From Cyathus striatus (Eukaryota; Basidiomycota; Agaricomycetes; Agaricales; Nidulariaceae): a stretch of DNA of 64,000 bases. The stretch lies in NCBI GenBank assembly GCA_025738555.1, contig JAOVFP010000001.1, forward strand, positions 2,790,001 to 2,854,000, in the 5' to 3' direction. Positions 45,007 through 56,327 of this stretch are shown here, piece by piece (the stretch's first letter is position 1; every line of letters starts with the position of its first letter). The notes below the pieces were generated by a model. The model ran no database searches. It saw only the letters and a program-made list of their open reading frames with translations, and had not been told where the DNA came from. The position numbers were made by a program, and so were the translations under genes.

Positions 45007-45720
45007 GAAAACTATAACAGAAACCCGAAGTGAGTATGGGTATGGGAACGGGAGCGGGAGTGCAGAAGTGAACTGTGGCTTCAGTGTATGTACTGCACTG
45101 CCTGGATATCCCCAGGGAATGGTTTGTATTTCACAACAGACAATATCCAATGTAAGGAAACATTCCAGAGTATGCAAGGGGCTTTGCCACTACACTAGGC
45201 AGTGGGAGAGAAACCCGAAGGAAAACCCAGAGCAGGTTTCGGAACTTTAGAGTAGGAAGAAAGTGTACAGAGTTGATACCAATACTGAAGACTACCTAGT
45301 ACATTTGGAAGACTATTTATATGTACTAGTAAGACATAGGTATGAATCTGGAGACAGAATGCTAAGTGTAAGTAAATGAAATAAAGACTGGGCAAAGAGG
45401 AGTAGTGGTGCAAATGACACACTCAGAATGAAGAATAAGAAACTAAACTACATTGACCATAATGAAATGTACAAGTGAGAATGGAAGAGAGGAGTAATGG
45501 TATAATGACACAGTGAGGCCATCATAAGAGAAACTATGTATCTGAAGTATTTGATAGAAAACCTGACAGGTTCTGGGTATGAACCCGAGTGGGAATGTCG
45601 GGAAGTGTAAACCCAAAGCAGGTACATGCCAGGAACAGACCAGGTATGTTGGAAGGTCACATGGGGACCTTCGGTAACATTGGCATGATATAGCCAGGCA
45701 TGGATATAACACATGGACAA
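45007..45720 (+). repeat. Left copy of a 0.7-kb direct repeat
   Basis: Starts aaaactataacagaaaccc and ends catggatataaca. It aligns over its length with 46385-47095 at an offset of about 1,379 bp, including tggatatccccagggaatgg and cactacactaggcag. CATGG occurs just outside the left end and just outside the right end, a possible 5-bp target duplication. It could be a solo LTR or one unit of a tandem duplication. Confidence 0.75.
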
Positions 45721-45739
45721 CATTGTGAGTATCTCCTAT

Positions 45740-46100
45740 TACCTCAGAATTGAACAATCTACTTACCTAGCACAAAGACCTCCAATACCCTGGCTGCAGA
45801 ATCTGATACTAGTGTACAACTCCAAGCTCCTGAAGAGGGTTCCCAGCATGTTGCCCAACTTGTAACAGCCACATCAGCACCAACTGAAATGGTGACCAAA
45901 AACATACCAGTTCTATGGAAGAGAGTGTGCAAAACATATGGCTTGCATGATTGCTTGCATGGAGATGTCATGGATCCATCACATCCTCAGGCATGGAAAT
46001 GCAGCTGCACTTCTTGTGAAACTGTATGGGTATGTCAGCCAAGTTTTGAGCAAGGAATACCATTGTACTTACCTGTTATGTACCGGTTCTCTTCCTACTG
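45740..46100 (+). pseudogene. Cys-cluster tail fragment of a transposon-type protein
   Basis: The plus frame reads EMVTKNIPVLWKRVCKTYG, LHDCLHGDVMDPSHPQ and AWKCSCTSCETVWVCQPSF before a TGA at about 46099. The C-x6-C then C-x-C-x2-C spacing resembles the Cys-rich end found on several repeat-encoded Agaricomycete proteins. It lies between the two direct repeats and may be the true end of the preceding transposase relic. Confidence 0.5.
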
Positions 46101-46384
46101 AGAAATGGATGCAAAGACACCCAGAAGGCACAGGATGTAGAATTATATTACCTATTCAAATGTCACAATAATCATTCTATGTCGCCTCCACATATGCTTT
46201 AGGATATGTTACTATACCTATTATGTATTTTACTGAAAATGTGCTACAGCTGATTTTATGTACTTAAGTAGTTTACAATGTACCATAAATACTTATCCAT
46301 TTGCCTCATGCTTTCCTTCCCCTGTGTGCTTTGAGGCCAAATGTAACGTTGTTGTCATTGATGTGTCGTTTATTTCAACACAGG

Positions 46385-47095
46385 AGAACTATAACGAGAA
46401 CCTGAAGTGAGTACAGGTGCGGAACATAGAGCAGGAGTGCAGAAAAGAACCATGGCTTCAGCATATGTGCTGTGCTGCCTGGATATCCCCAGGGAATGGT
46501 TTGTATTTCACAGAAGATGATATACAAAAAAGGGAAATGTTCCAGAGTATGAGAGGAGGCTTCACCACTACACTAGGCAGCAGGAGAGAAACCTGAAGGA
46601 AAACCCAGAGCAGGTTTCAGAACTTAAGTGTAGGAAGAAGTGTATGAAGTTGATATGAATACTGAAGACTACTTAGTACATCTGGAAGACTATATATACT
46701 AAATAGGAACCTATAGGTACAAATGTAGAAGTATAATACTAAGAACAAGTCAAGGGAGTAAGTAGGAGATGAAGTCTGGGCAAAGTGGAGTAGGGGCGCA
46801 AATGACATGCTCAGAATGTAGAATAAAGAACTAAACTACAAAGGCCATAATGAAACATACAAGTAGGAATGGAAGAGAGGAGTAATAGAATAATGATGTG
46901 GTGAGGCCATCATAAGAGAAACTACATATCCAGGATACCTGATAGATAACCCGACAGGTTCTGGGTATGTTCTCAGGTGGGAACATCAGGAAGTGTAAAC
47001 CCATAGTGGGTGTTTTGGGAACAGACCAGGTATGTTCAACAGTTACATGGGAACCTTTGGTAATGTTGGCATGGTATATCCAGACATGGATATAA
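46385..47095 (+). repeat. Right copy of the 0.7-kb direct repeat
   Basis: Partner of 45007-45720. Similarity begins at gagaactataac (46383) and ends at catggatataaca (47095). There are many point differences and small indels, so the duplication is not recent. A second short pair (44948 and 46073, ttctcttcct then gcaaagacacc) shows that flanking DNA is duplicated too. Confidence 0.75.
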
Positions 47096-47339
47096 CATTA
47101 CCTATTTGTGCAGTATCACAGTTATTGTATCTCCAATGGGACGATTCCATGCAATTGGACTTGCATGGCATGTGTAGGCAATAAAAAGTGGAAGTAGCAG
47201 TCAAGTAGCAGTCTCAGCTAGGTTCTCTGGAGGACAAGCAGATGAGGTAGCTTGGGGTAAGCAAGTGTACATCAGCATTGCCTGGGACAAGAATAGACTA
47301 CCTTCCTAATTAAGTAATTGATTGTTGAAACACAAGCCA

Positions 47340-48253
47340 CTGACTTCCAATGCTCTGTCAAGCAGTCTCTGTTTATCATCAAATCAAGTTCTTCAGCAGG
47401 GATCCATTTGCTGTTGATGCTTCCACTCAGAATGTGGCTGACTCAATTCATGCTCAGCCATCTCACACTGGTAAGTATAACATGGTGATACCTGCCTGGT
47501 TCAATACTGCTCTTGTGGACTTTGAAAATGGACAGGTCCACAGAGTTCAAGGCATGTACTTATTGCTACATGGATGTGACAACCACTGACATTAAATTAC
47601 TGGATGATTTCAACTAAGTGTTCAGTCATGTGTCACACAGGGCCTTTGAACTGAACACTTGAGCACATTTGTCACACATCACAGGCTGTCATGAACAGTA
47701 GCTTGAGAGAGAGGTAGTGCTTACTTAGCCAAAAAATTTCGCCCATGCCAGGCATCTGTACAGGTATGAACAGCTCTGCCTCATGTCACACATTAATTTT
47801 GGGCTTGAACACTTGGTCAAGCCGAATTTTCTGTCATGCTCTCCCAAGCATGAACAAGTGGTCAAAATCATCCAGTATGCCCCTTATTAGCATATGCTGT
47901 TGCTCAGATTCACTGTGTCTTCTCCCTTCCATCCCAGGTCACAGAAGAATGGTTCAAAGGCAATTCTCCTTCAAAACACTTTGCCTATGTTGAATGGTTC
48001 ACACCATTCTCTGCTGCCATGATTGAAATTTGATACTTCTTCAGGTTTATACAAGATTGCAAGATTGTGTACAGCTGGGGAGCAAGTGTCAAGTGTCATT
48101 CCAGTTGATCTCATCAAGGGAAGTGTGCACTTGTTCCCTAGTTTCAGTGCTAAGGCTCCAGAGCATTGTGTATCAAGTTCTGTGCTTGCAGAATGTAAAA
48201 AGTTTTTTGTCAGTCCATTTAATGATAGATTCCAGTACTCAACTATAATATAG
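47340..48253 (+). pseudogene. C-terminal relic of a second transposon-derived gene
   Basis: 47350-47560 reads LCQAVSVYHQIKFFSRDPF and AWFNTALVDFENGQVHRVQG. After an intron holding a MITE it continues AYAVAQIHCVFSLPS (about 47891), HFAYVEWFTPFSAA (about 47979), GLYKIARLCTAGEQVSSVIP and GSVHLFPSFSA (about 48045-48150), ending near 48251. I recognise this as the conserved tail of a family of repetitive Agaricomycete proteins linked to DNA transposons, but cannot name the superfamily. A TGA at about 48032 and a frame change near 48020 show decay. Nothing of the transposase core is seen nearby. Confidence 0.6.
47600..47875. mobile_element. 276-bp TA-flanked MITE inside an intron
   Basis: CTGGATGATTT (47600) and AAATCATCCAG (ending 47875) are perfect inverses; pairing continues weakly for another 15 bp. 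TA flanks both ends (47598-47599 and 47876-47877). The insertion lies between a branch-like CACTGAC and the acceptor TTATTAG of a short intron in the surrounding relic. No coding. Confidence 0.82.
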
Positions 48254-48916
48254 TTAATAAAAGGTTGAATTAGTACTTCATGTTTATTGCATAGAGCTAT
48301 AATCATCTTATATGTGCACACAAAAGTATATTTAAGTAATAGTAAGTTGAAATAAGTGAGTTGATGTGTGAGTATTAGTATAATTGAGCCGAAATAAGTT
48401 GCATTTAGGGATAAATAAGTAATTATAAGGTAAGGGGTACATCTTAACTTCACTAACTTGACTAATTTAGTGAGTGGGGAATTTGCTGATGGATCATATA
48501 AGTACGGTGGTGCGCAGTCTGCAGGGGGGAAGGCATCTGCAACTATTGACCAGGTCTCACCCAAACAGGTGGTTGTGCCCAATAGTGAGGAAAAGCAGAA
48601 GGATGTGGATTCAGAGGAACCAAAGCCTTAATTGCTGTGTGGTCCATGGAGATGTTATTAAGTACTTTTTTATTGGTCTATTCATTATGTATTATCACCT
48701 TGCATATGTATACATTACAGCCACACTATGTTCAGCAGCTCACATAAGTGCATATATCTGAAGATATGCTTGAGTTTCACAGGATTAGAGAAACTTGAAG
48801 GGATGTCTACTTGAGCTCACTTGGAGCTCACCATTCAGGTCATCAGTATTCCATTTGCCTCCATGACTAATATTGTACAGTGTATCATGTATAGTATATA
48901 TATCCAATAAATACAA
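48254..48916. other. Spacer between the transposon island and kinase copy 2
   Basis: AT-rich with no gene. The last 130 bp is the likely 3' untranslated region of the kinase (minus strand). Confidence 0.5.
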
Positions 48917-51900
48917 TTACTTAGTTTTCGCTTCCAAAGATAACGCTTTAAGGGCTTGAATCGTGACAACTTCATCGTTCACGATTTTTAAAACGATGTC
49001 ATGAATGACCTCCATCTCAGGCTCCGAACCATTGTCTTCACGGTGATCACTGATGAGACGCAGGAAACGAAAGAGAAGCTTACACTTTCCCCATGCAGCG
49101 GATGGAACAGACAACTCAGCGTAACTGACCAAAAATGATGACTTTTGCGCTTTGACAGCATCAGCATCACCAGAGCGCCACTTTTTGAGTTCTTTGGGTA
49201 GATGATCCTTGATGCACATCCACGCAAAAACCCACACAAAAGATTCAAGTTCATAACGATAAATGCGTGGTTTGCGCACTCCAGAGATAACTTGCAAGAG
49301 GAGATCGATGGCCATGAAAGGTAGCGTTCCAGTGCGCTCCCCGCTACGACCTTCCATTAATTTCCCGTTCTTGATGATACCACCCCTTATGAATGTAAGG
49401 TCCCAATCGTTGAGAATGCCACACTTGTTCATGTTGTCCCACATCAGGTTCCAGACGCTGATGTCCCCGTGTTCGACACCCTCCTTCCAAAGAGCATAGT
49501 GGCCTAAGACACATCAGTACTGAACGATGCAAACTTAACACAGAAACTAACACTTAAGGCAGTCAATCCAAGCTTTAACAAAATTGCCGTCGCCTGAAAT
49601 CTCGTCTAAAGGAAGGAGCTTAGGAAATAAAAGGAATCGAAGAGCGCGAGGTACAGGATTATTTGGAGCAGCTGTGGCATTCAGCGCAGTAAGAATCGCA
49701 CCCGTACTAGAAGAAGGGAATTCGCGTGATGCAATGAGATGGGGTAGATTCTGAATCAGTCCCTCATTCGCGGTCGACTCCCTCAATCTTCTACGAGCTT
49801 CTTCGATAACATCGGCTTCGTTTAGCCGCGTTTCTTCAGGCCAGGATGCCTTTATAACCAAATCCTTGTCTTTTAGAGACTGCTTTGAATTAGGGTCTGT
49901 TGAGTCACTGCTTGCTACAAGAATGCGAGTAGCTCTGCCTTTCAAAACAGGCCCTCGAAGGGTTAGCCGCTTTGGTGTATTGATGTTAACCTGGATATCA
50001 CCAAACGGTACCGTTACTGTTTCCCGGTTCACAGTCTTATTATCCTCCGTAAACATCGGAGGCGGTACAAGGGCAGGTTCTACTCCCCAATCAGCCTCTG
50101 CGAATCGCTGGAATACAACTAACAATGCAACGAAATGAGGCAAGGCTTGGACGAAATTGAGCCCACTAGTTTGAATTGCATTTTGACGGTCATACCACCA
50201 TAACCATACGTTATCATCTACGATATACGTCGTTAGAACTGAGAGTAATTCCTACAAAAAGACTGCTGAACTTACCAACAACGAGAGGGCAAATGGCGTG
50301 TAGGCTATATGGGCCTCGGCAGAGCATTTCGCATCCATACATAGCATTCTGAGTATTGGCATCTACATTCTTTTCGTTCTGCGCGTCCGAAACTTTAGGA
50401 GTCTTTGCTTTGGGCGCTTTAGGCTTTTTCGATGCCGTACCCTTAGCTAGGCCATCATCCTCTTGAGCCACTTTGGACTTGCTTGCATTCGCATTTGAAC
50501 CTGTCCCTGAATTATTGGTATTGCTAGTAGAACCTGTTCCTGATTTGGAAAATAAGGTCGAACTCGTTTCGCTCGGCTGGCTGAAAAAGTTGTCATCCGT
50601 CCCTTTGTATATATTGGTCCCATACGAACTCCTCGTTAATGGCCCATCCGGGAGATGGGAGTAATAATCAGGGGCAACATTAGCAAATTTTGCAGGAGGT
50701 GCTGCAAATCCCGAGTGGTGACTAAGTAGTTTGAGCTCCCATGACATAAGAACGTCGGACCATTCAAACCTGTACGTGCTCAAGTCTTCAATCTTGTCGT
50801 AAAGCTCCTTAGTGATGAATATCAAATCGGGGCTGCGTTTAGAAGGGCCTTTGTAAGTCATAGTATCGTACAGATGCTGCACCTGTTTGGAGTCGAGTTT
50901 GACCATTCGAGGCCGTAATTTGGAAGTGTGCTTGAGCTTGGGAAATGCCTTTATCATTTCCTTCTTCTTGTTCTTGTTGTTCTTGCTCTTGTTCTTTTTC
51001 TTCTCGTCCTCATCCTCGACCTCTTCTTGTTCTTCCAACTTTTCTAACAAGCGATTGACGAAGTCTGTCATGGGCTGATACCCATCTTTTTCTTTCGTTC
51101 GCTTTCTGCGGCTGGATAGAATGAGTTAACATACAGTGGTACAAATACGACAGCCTACTCACTATTTTGCAAGGTCACTCTTTATAATTTGCTTGATATC
51201 TTTCTGGTTGCAAAACGAAGTACAGCTTTCAATGACAGCTGTAAGCAACGAATCGCCCTCAGAGTCCGGAATTGCAGATGAAGATTCTGAACTAGGATTC
51301 TCCTCGCATCTCTTGAGCAGAACCTTCAAAAAGTCCGTAAATGGAACCTTAACGCGACCTTCAGTTTCCTCGATATCCACTCCAATATATTGTGAGAGCA
51401 TTTTCGTACTGTTAACGTAGTGAACGGTTAGCATCAACTGGTAGCATTTCAAGTTGCTGAAGGGGTAGAATTGGTGGTACTTACGTGACTATGTCACTCC
51501 TAGCGTTAGACAATTGCGCTGTGCCTCCACTATAAGGCGTGCTAATCCTGGAGTCTAAGTTCGATTGAACACTGGCGTTCACTCCTTGCTGATCGTTGCT
51601 TTCTTCCTCAGTGTCCTCGTTACTTTCTTCCTCGTCTTCGTTACTTTCTTCTGCGTCGCTTTCTCCTTCGTCGTCTTCAATTTCTTCGTCGTCGTCGTTG
51701 TCTTCGTTGTCTTCACTTTCTTCTTCCTCGTCGTCGAGCTCTTCGGCGTTGTTTGACCCAGTGGGTGATAGTTGTTGTTCAACATCGTCATTGTTGCCTG
51801 AAACGGTAGGAGAACCGATCACGTGATCGTCAGGGCTGATCGTAAGGTCCGCCACGCTGCCGAGAACGCGATCGGGATCCTGGTCCGCCGCGGATGCAGA

Positions 51901-52017
51901 TTTCTTCGGACGAGTTGGCGTGACGGGTTCCGCCTCAGGACGACCAGATCTCAATGCAGAGGGAGTGACCGAATCCATGGGGGCGTCGTGATTTTTTTCG
52001 GGCGTGACTGGTGGCAT
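48917..52017 (-). CDS. FunK1-type protein kinase, copy 2 (no lesion seen)
   Basis: The ATG at 52017 starts MPPVTPEKNHDAPMDSVTPS. Exons: 52017-51485, one ending 51163 (its start, 51438-51456, is uncertain), 51111-50276, 50238-49552 and 49503-48917; phases fit at the last three junctions. Exon 1 encodes a long Glu/Asp/Ser run (51571-51760), probably disordered. Exon 3 has a Lys-rich patch, FITKELYDKIEDL and CEMLCRGPYSLHA. Exon 4 has LWWYDRQNAIQTSG and FVALLVVFQRF. Exon 5 has the catalytic loop EHGDISVWNLMW, NDWDLTF in place of DFG, and RTGTLPFMA. HGD and DWD variants are normal for FunK1. The substrate is unknown; it is probably a cytosolic or nuclear Ser/Thr kinase. About 950 residues. The damaged paralogue is at 14665-17419. 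Confidence 0.9.
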
Positions 52018-52072
52018 GATACCGGTATAGAAATGAAAAGTTGAGTACGATGTTGGTACGATACGGTGAAGT

Positions 52073-52365
52073 TTAGTTAGGAAGCAGTTGGGTAAGAATA
52101 TGTTGCGTGTATACGCTAGACTTTATAGTGGTTTTTCTACGACTGTAGCCACTTACTACCTTTACATTTGTGTACCTTACCGAACGGACAATGCTCTGTA
52201 CACGTTGTATCACGCCCACAATGTATTTATCGGGAACATCAGAAGGACCATAGAACAATGCGAAAGATTTGAAGATAATATAAGGAGCCCCGGATCTGAG
52301 TGATATGAGCTTGGTCCTTTCTCGACTTGAAGCTGACTCATCTACCGGTGCGCTGCCAGTGGCAC
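52073..52365. promoter_or_regulatory. Duplicated 5' flank of kinase copy 2
   Basis: Counterpart of 17481-17775. A divergent 71-codon frame (52088-52303, plus) keeps YICVPY, DNALYTL, TIEQCE and EDNIRS. CpG sites are retained here and mostly lost in the other copy. The minus frame 52477-52073 is also open. Which strand, if either, is expressed is unknown. Confidence 0.6.
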
Positions 52366-52870
52366 TGGCACGTAAGTTGGAATCATTTACGCAACTCAAG
52401 CATACTTTGAGCTGAGTTAAAGAAACCTGAATTTCATTAAATATGGCTAGATATAATTTGAGGGCGATGGGTACCATATTTCAAAGGATACAGCTTAAAT
52501 GCGTGGAAGACTCTGGAAAACAATGATGTCGCCTACAGCAATCCCAAAACGGCTCATTCACATATGATAGAAGCATCAACAGCACTTGTGCACGCACAAT
52601 GGCCGCAAGGGTTGCGGAGAAATTGAACATGGAAGTTCAGAATCACAAATCAAACATATATGCTGAGCGTCTAAGCAACAGCATAAGATGGTGCAATTCC
52701 AAAATAATAACAGACCGATGGATTAATGAGATCTGAGAGGTTCATTCGAACCCCCATCAAACCCCTCAAAACGTATATACACGAGGTAGTGAATACTTTC
52801 AGCAAGACGAAAGGATGTCTATAACATACATCTAAGTTTAGAGATCGTCGAACAACTCTATCACGAAATT
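52366..52870. other. Spacer, no gene recognised
   Basis: No repeat or open frame of note. It starts where the similarity between the two kinase flanks ends. Confidence 0.5.
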
Positions 52871-54700
52871 CATGTGTGTTGTATTACTCCGCATCGCCTC
52901 CGTATCCCTATCAAACGCCTAATACTGCTGTTACATCGGATGCCTCGTCTGCTGCTTCTGAGGGTGCATCTGACTCTTCTATTGATGCGGAAACGGATGG
53001 ACACCCTCCGTCCAATTCCCCCGACACACCGACGCGGCATGAAGATACCCCCACCAACCGACCCATTCACGTATATCATACCCACATTCGGCACACCCGG
53101 TACCGCCCCCGCCTCTGCAAAGCCCTGCGTGAAACTTATGCATTCGCAGGGGGGTTGAACCATATGTCCAGCCGTATCCCGTAATCCCAGCAAAACGAGG
53201 CTGGGAATGAATAGGCAACCGTGTAACCCATCGCGATACATGGACAGCCATACCCGTACTGGTGTTCATGCAGCTAGTGGTGGGGGGAGGGACGGTGCGA
53301 CGGAATATCATCCACTTGCAATGACATCCCCCAAGAGTGACTTAGCAGAACACGTTAATGCTGCTGCCTGGCATGATCCCTCGACCCATCGTACTCGTCC
53401 TCTCCAAACATGGCTCAATAGCAGAACTCAAGTACAAGTAGACGCTGCACTCCCAGGCGTACTACCGTCCTGCGAGCTCTCCACGCCCCTAGGGACCAAC
53501 GACGGTGCGACGGAATATCATCCATCGGCAACGACATCTCTGAGAATGACTTAGCAGAACATGTTAATGCTTCTGCCTGTGCAGTGAAAGACAGTGCGAA
53601 TAGATCTTGTCCTTCTGTAACGACATTCATCTTAAGTCGTGTTGATTCTGAATTTATTCCTAACTCTAACTTCTTGTCGTGTATGGGGGACACGGGATTG
53701 CAGGGGGGTTGAACCATATCGTATCCCCTAATCCCACCAGAGCGAGGCTAGGAATGGTGTAACCCCATCTCGGTACATGAGCAGCCCGTACCAGCACTGG
53801 CGCAGGGAGGGACCGTGAGACGGAACATCATCCATCTGCAACGACATTTTCCGAGCGTGACTTAGTAGAACATGTTAATGCTTCTGCCTGTGCCGTGAAA
53901 AACGGTGCGAATAGACGTTGTCCTTCCGTAACGACACTCTTGAGTCACTTTGATTCTGAATTTATTCGTAACTTCTTATCGTGTATGCTGGACACGGCAT
54001 CGCAGGGGGGTTGAACGACATCTTCGGCCGTATCCCTTGCTAATCCCAGTAAAGCGAGGAGACAAACGTGTAATCCTATCGCGGTACATGGGCAGCCCAT
54101 GCCCGCGCTAGTGTTCATGCAGCTGCTGGTTCGGGGAGGGACGGTGCGACGGAACACCATCCATCTGCAATGGCATTCTCCGAGAATGACTTAACAGAAC
54201 TCTGAGAGAGGAATGAGTCGATGCCGCCTTCCAGGCGTACCAGGTTCTGGAATCCTATGGACTCTGCGAATCTTAGCGCATATATCTCGTCCTGGGAGGA
54301 CGGGATATGAAAGTGGAAAATATTTCCAACGGACGCTAGTGCGTACATAATGTTCCTAAATCTTTTCAACGCAAATCCAAAAGGGAAGAGAAAGCGGACA
54401 TACCATAATAGTCCGGGAATGCCAACTCCTCTCGAAGTTCATCGCTGTACATGGGCAGCCTACAACGATGGTGATCGTACTGCTGCTGGTGCGGGGAGGG
54501 ACGATGCGACGGAACATCGTTCATCAGCAACGACACTCCCCGAGAGTGACTTTGACTCTGACTTCGTTCCTGCCACGTATACTGAGGACCACGATCCTCC
54601 TTCTGCACCCTGCGCCCCACAATCGTCCTCTCAATGGCAGAACTCAAGCCGACGCTGCGCTCCCAGGCGTACTAGGCTCTAACATGCCGTGGATTCTGTG
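52870..54700 (+). repeat. Array of degenerate ~300-bp repeats
   Basis: The segment gggagggacggtgcgacgga with atcatccatc appears at about 53285, 53505, 53808, 54138 and 54491. gcaggggggttgaac appears at about 53146, 53700 and 54002. Between them atgttaatgcttctgcctgt and a Ser-rich coding-like stretch recur. Short plus frames read GATEYHPSATT and SDLAEHVNAA or variants, each broken by stops. This looks like tandem duplication of a small gene or of a terminal exon, now decayed. I do not recognise the protein. Confidence 0.65.
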
Positions 54701-55280
54701 CATTTAGTTGTCCCGGAAGGACTGGGACATGGGAAACGCGGGCTTCTAAAAACGGATGCATCAGCTTTCCCCTTTGCTTTCTTCCCTGTACGCTTTCGCA
54801 TGTGAGAACATACTTGTAATTGAGGTATAATAGGCGCCCCATTTCTCCTCCGCATACATCGACAACTACGCTGCACGACTCCCGCACTGCATTGGTACAT
54901 GCCACCAACGAAGGAAAGCTCAATAAGAGGCGATTGGTTGAATCCCAGTGTACTGTGCATGGCTGAGCGCGGTACAGTCGTTGGCAGGAGCTAACAGCGA
55001 GAAGAAAATCGTACTCTCGTCAGTAATCACCTCCCAAACCAAAATAAATCACGTACAATGATCAGGACCACTATCAATTATCCAGCGCCGAATGTAGCTC
55101 AGCCACAATATGCGGATGCTTATCGCACTGCAGCCCCACTAACCCGAAAGGAATTGCCAATTTGTTGATTGAGTACTACGAACGAGGGTTAGTGAGTCTT
55201 ATCGAAGGAATGGAAGGGGGTGAGGAGAAGGAAGGGTGTATGCTAACGATTAAGATGGGAATGACCATGTCTTATCGCAC
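54701..55280. other. Spacer, no gene recognised
   Basis: Short overlapping frames only. Confidence 0.45.
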
Positions 55281-55286
55281 CTAGGA

Positions 55287-55770
55287 TTACGAGGCGCACG
55301 GGTAGATGGTGTTGTCCTTCGTTTCTTGCGAGATGTCCTTTCGCCTTCCCAGGAGACTGATTGAACTGCTGCGCAGGGCTCGAGTGGTCCAGTGCTCGTC
55401 GTCCACGTCCATAGGGGGGTAGTCTACATCTAAGTTGGGAGGCGTCAGCTGAGCACATTCCCGATTATAGAGAAATATGGGAGGGAAAGGAGGAAGAAAC
55501 GTACTCCTGAATAGCGCAAGACTCCCAACGCAGCACACCAAACACCAAAAGCGGGCTTGTAAAGATCATCGATTGAGGTAGGTTTCCCCCATGCGTCTTG
55601 GGTTACTTGGACCCCGATGTGTTTCTGTAGGGGGCTCTTGGTCGGGTTGTTCCAAGGATATGGAGTTGAAAGGAGAAGGATGGTGATCAAGAAGGGCGCG
55701 TTGAAGTTGTTACAGGTTGTCCCAAGGATATCGATCGTGTTTGCAAGCCTAGGAAGCCGTATCTTGGGTC
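55287..55770 (-). CDS. Possible spliced hypothetical gene fragment
   Basis: On the minus strand a frame open from about 55770 reads LLLSTPYPWNNPTKSPLQKH and DAWGKPTSIDDLYKPAFGVW to RYSG at 55504. A plausible intron (GTACGT...CTCAG, about 55503-55448) joins it to TPPNLDVDYPPMDVDDEHW and SLLGRRKDISQ, ending at TGA near 55287. No initiator ATG is visible upstream, so a first exon is missing or this is a relic. The hydrophobic start hints at a membrane segment. No family recognised. Confidence 0.3.
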
Positions 55771-55957
55771 AGCTAGTACTTCGCCTCAAGCCAAAGAGTG
55801 CAGTACCTGTACACCCACGTAACTTGAGCTTGACTTGAGTGCATTCAACTTGGATTCAAGTGTATGTTCCGATTCACGTAGTCCGGATTCTAGATTCCGG
55901 AAGCCAATCGCCGTCACATGATCCATGACCAAACATGGGGTTTCGGGATCAAAAGAT

Positions 55958-56327
55958 GAATGCAAACGAAAGCCCCCAAGTTCGTCACCAATACCACCAA
56001 TTTTACTATAGTCTATGAAACCTGGACGAGTTCAATCCGAATGTCGACGTCTTGGGTTGTATAATACTCATTCTCGAGTTATTCTCGAGGGTTCTTCTGT
56101 CCTCTATTACACTACTACAAATGCGGACAAGACTTACTAAAATACCGCTAGTCTGAGCTTGGTCTGAGCGTTGGAGACAACAATCTACCCGGTATAACTT
56201 ATGTGTATCATAATGCATAAGGATACGCACACCACGGCTACCCAACAGAAATAAAAACCAGGAGCATAAAATTGTATCCCTCAACTCTCCCCAAAGCCCC
56301 CAGCGTCACCTCAATACCTCATACTAC
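55958..56327 (+). promoter_or_regulatory. Upstream region of the GMC gene, shared with block 1
   Basis: Aligns with 19769-20069, including gtcgacgtcttgggttgtat, cacaccacggctacccaaca and the final 40 bp before the ATG. A 35-bp stretch at about 55990-56027 is absent from the other copy. Conservation up to the start codon marks the duplicated promoter. No TATA box is certain. Confidence 0.65.

Noticed and set aside
51565..51826. Plus-strand Val/Phe- and Ser-rich frames opposite the kinase first exon
   Set aside because: They are mirror readings of the Glu/Asp/Ser codon run in kinase copy 2.
52870..53250. CRISPR-like or regular repeat array
   Set aside because: The repeats are long, degenerate and irregularly spaced in a eukaryotic context; no short identical repeats with unique spacers.
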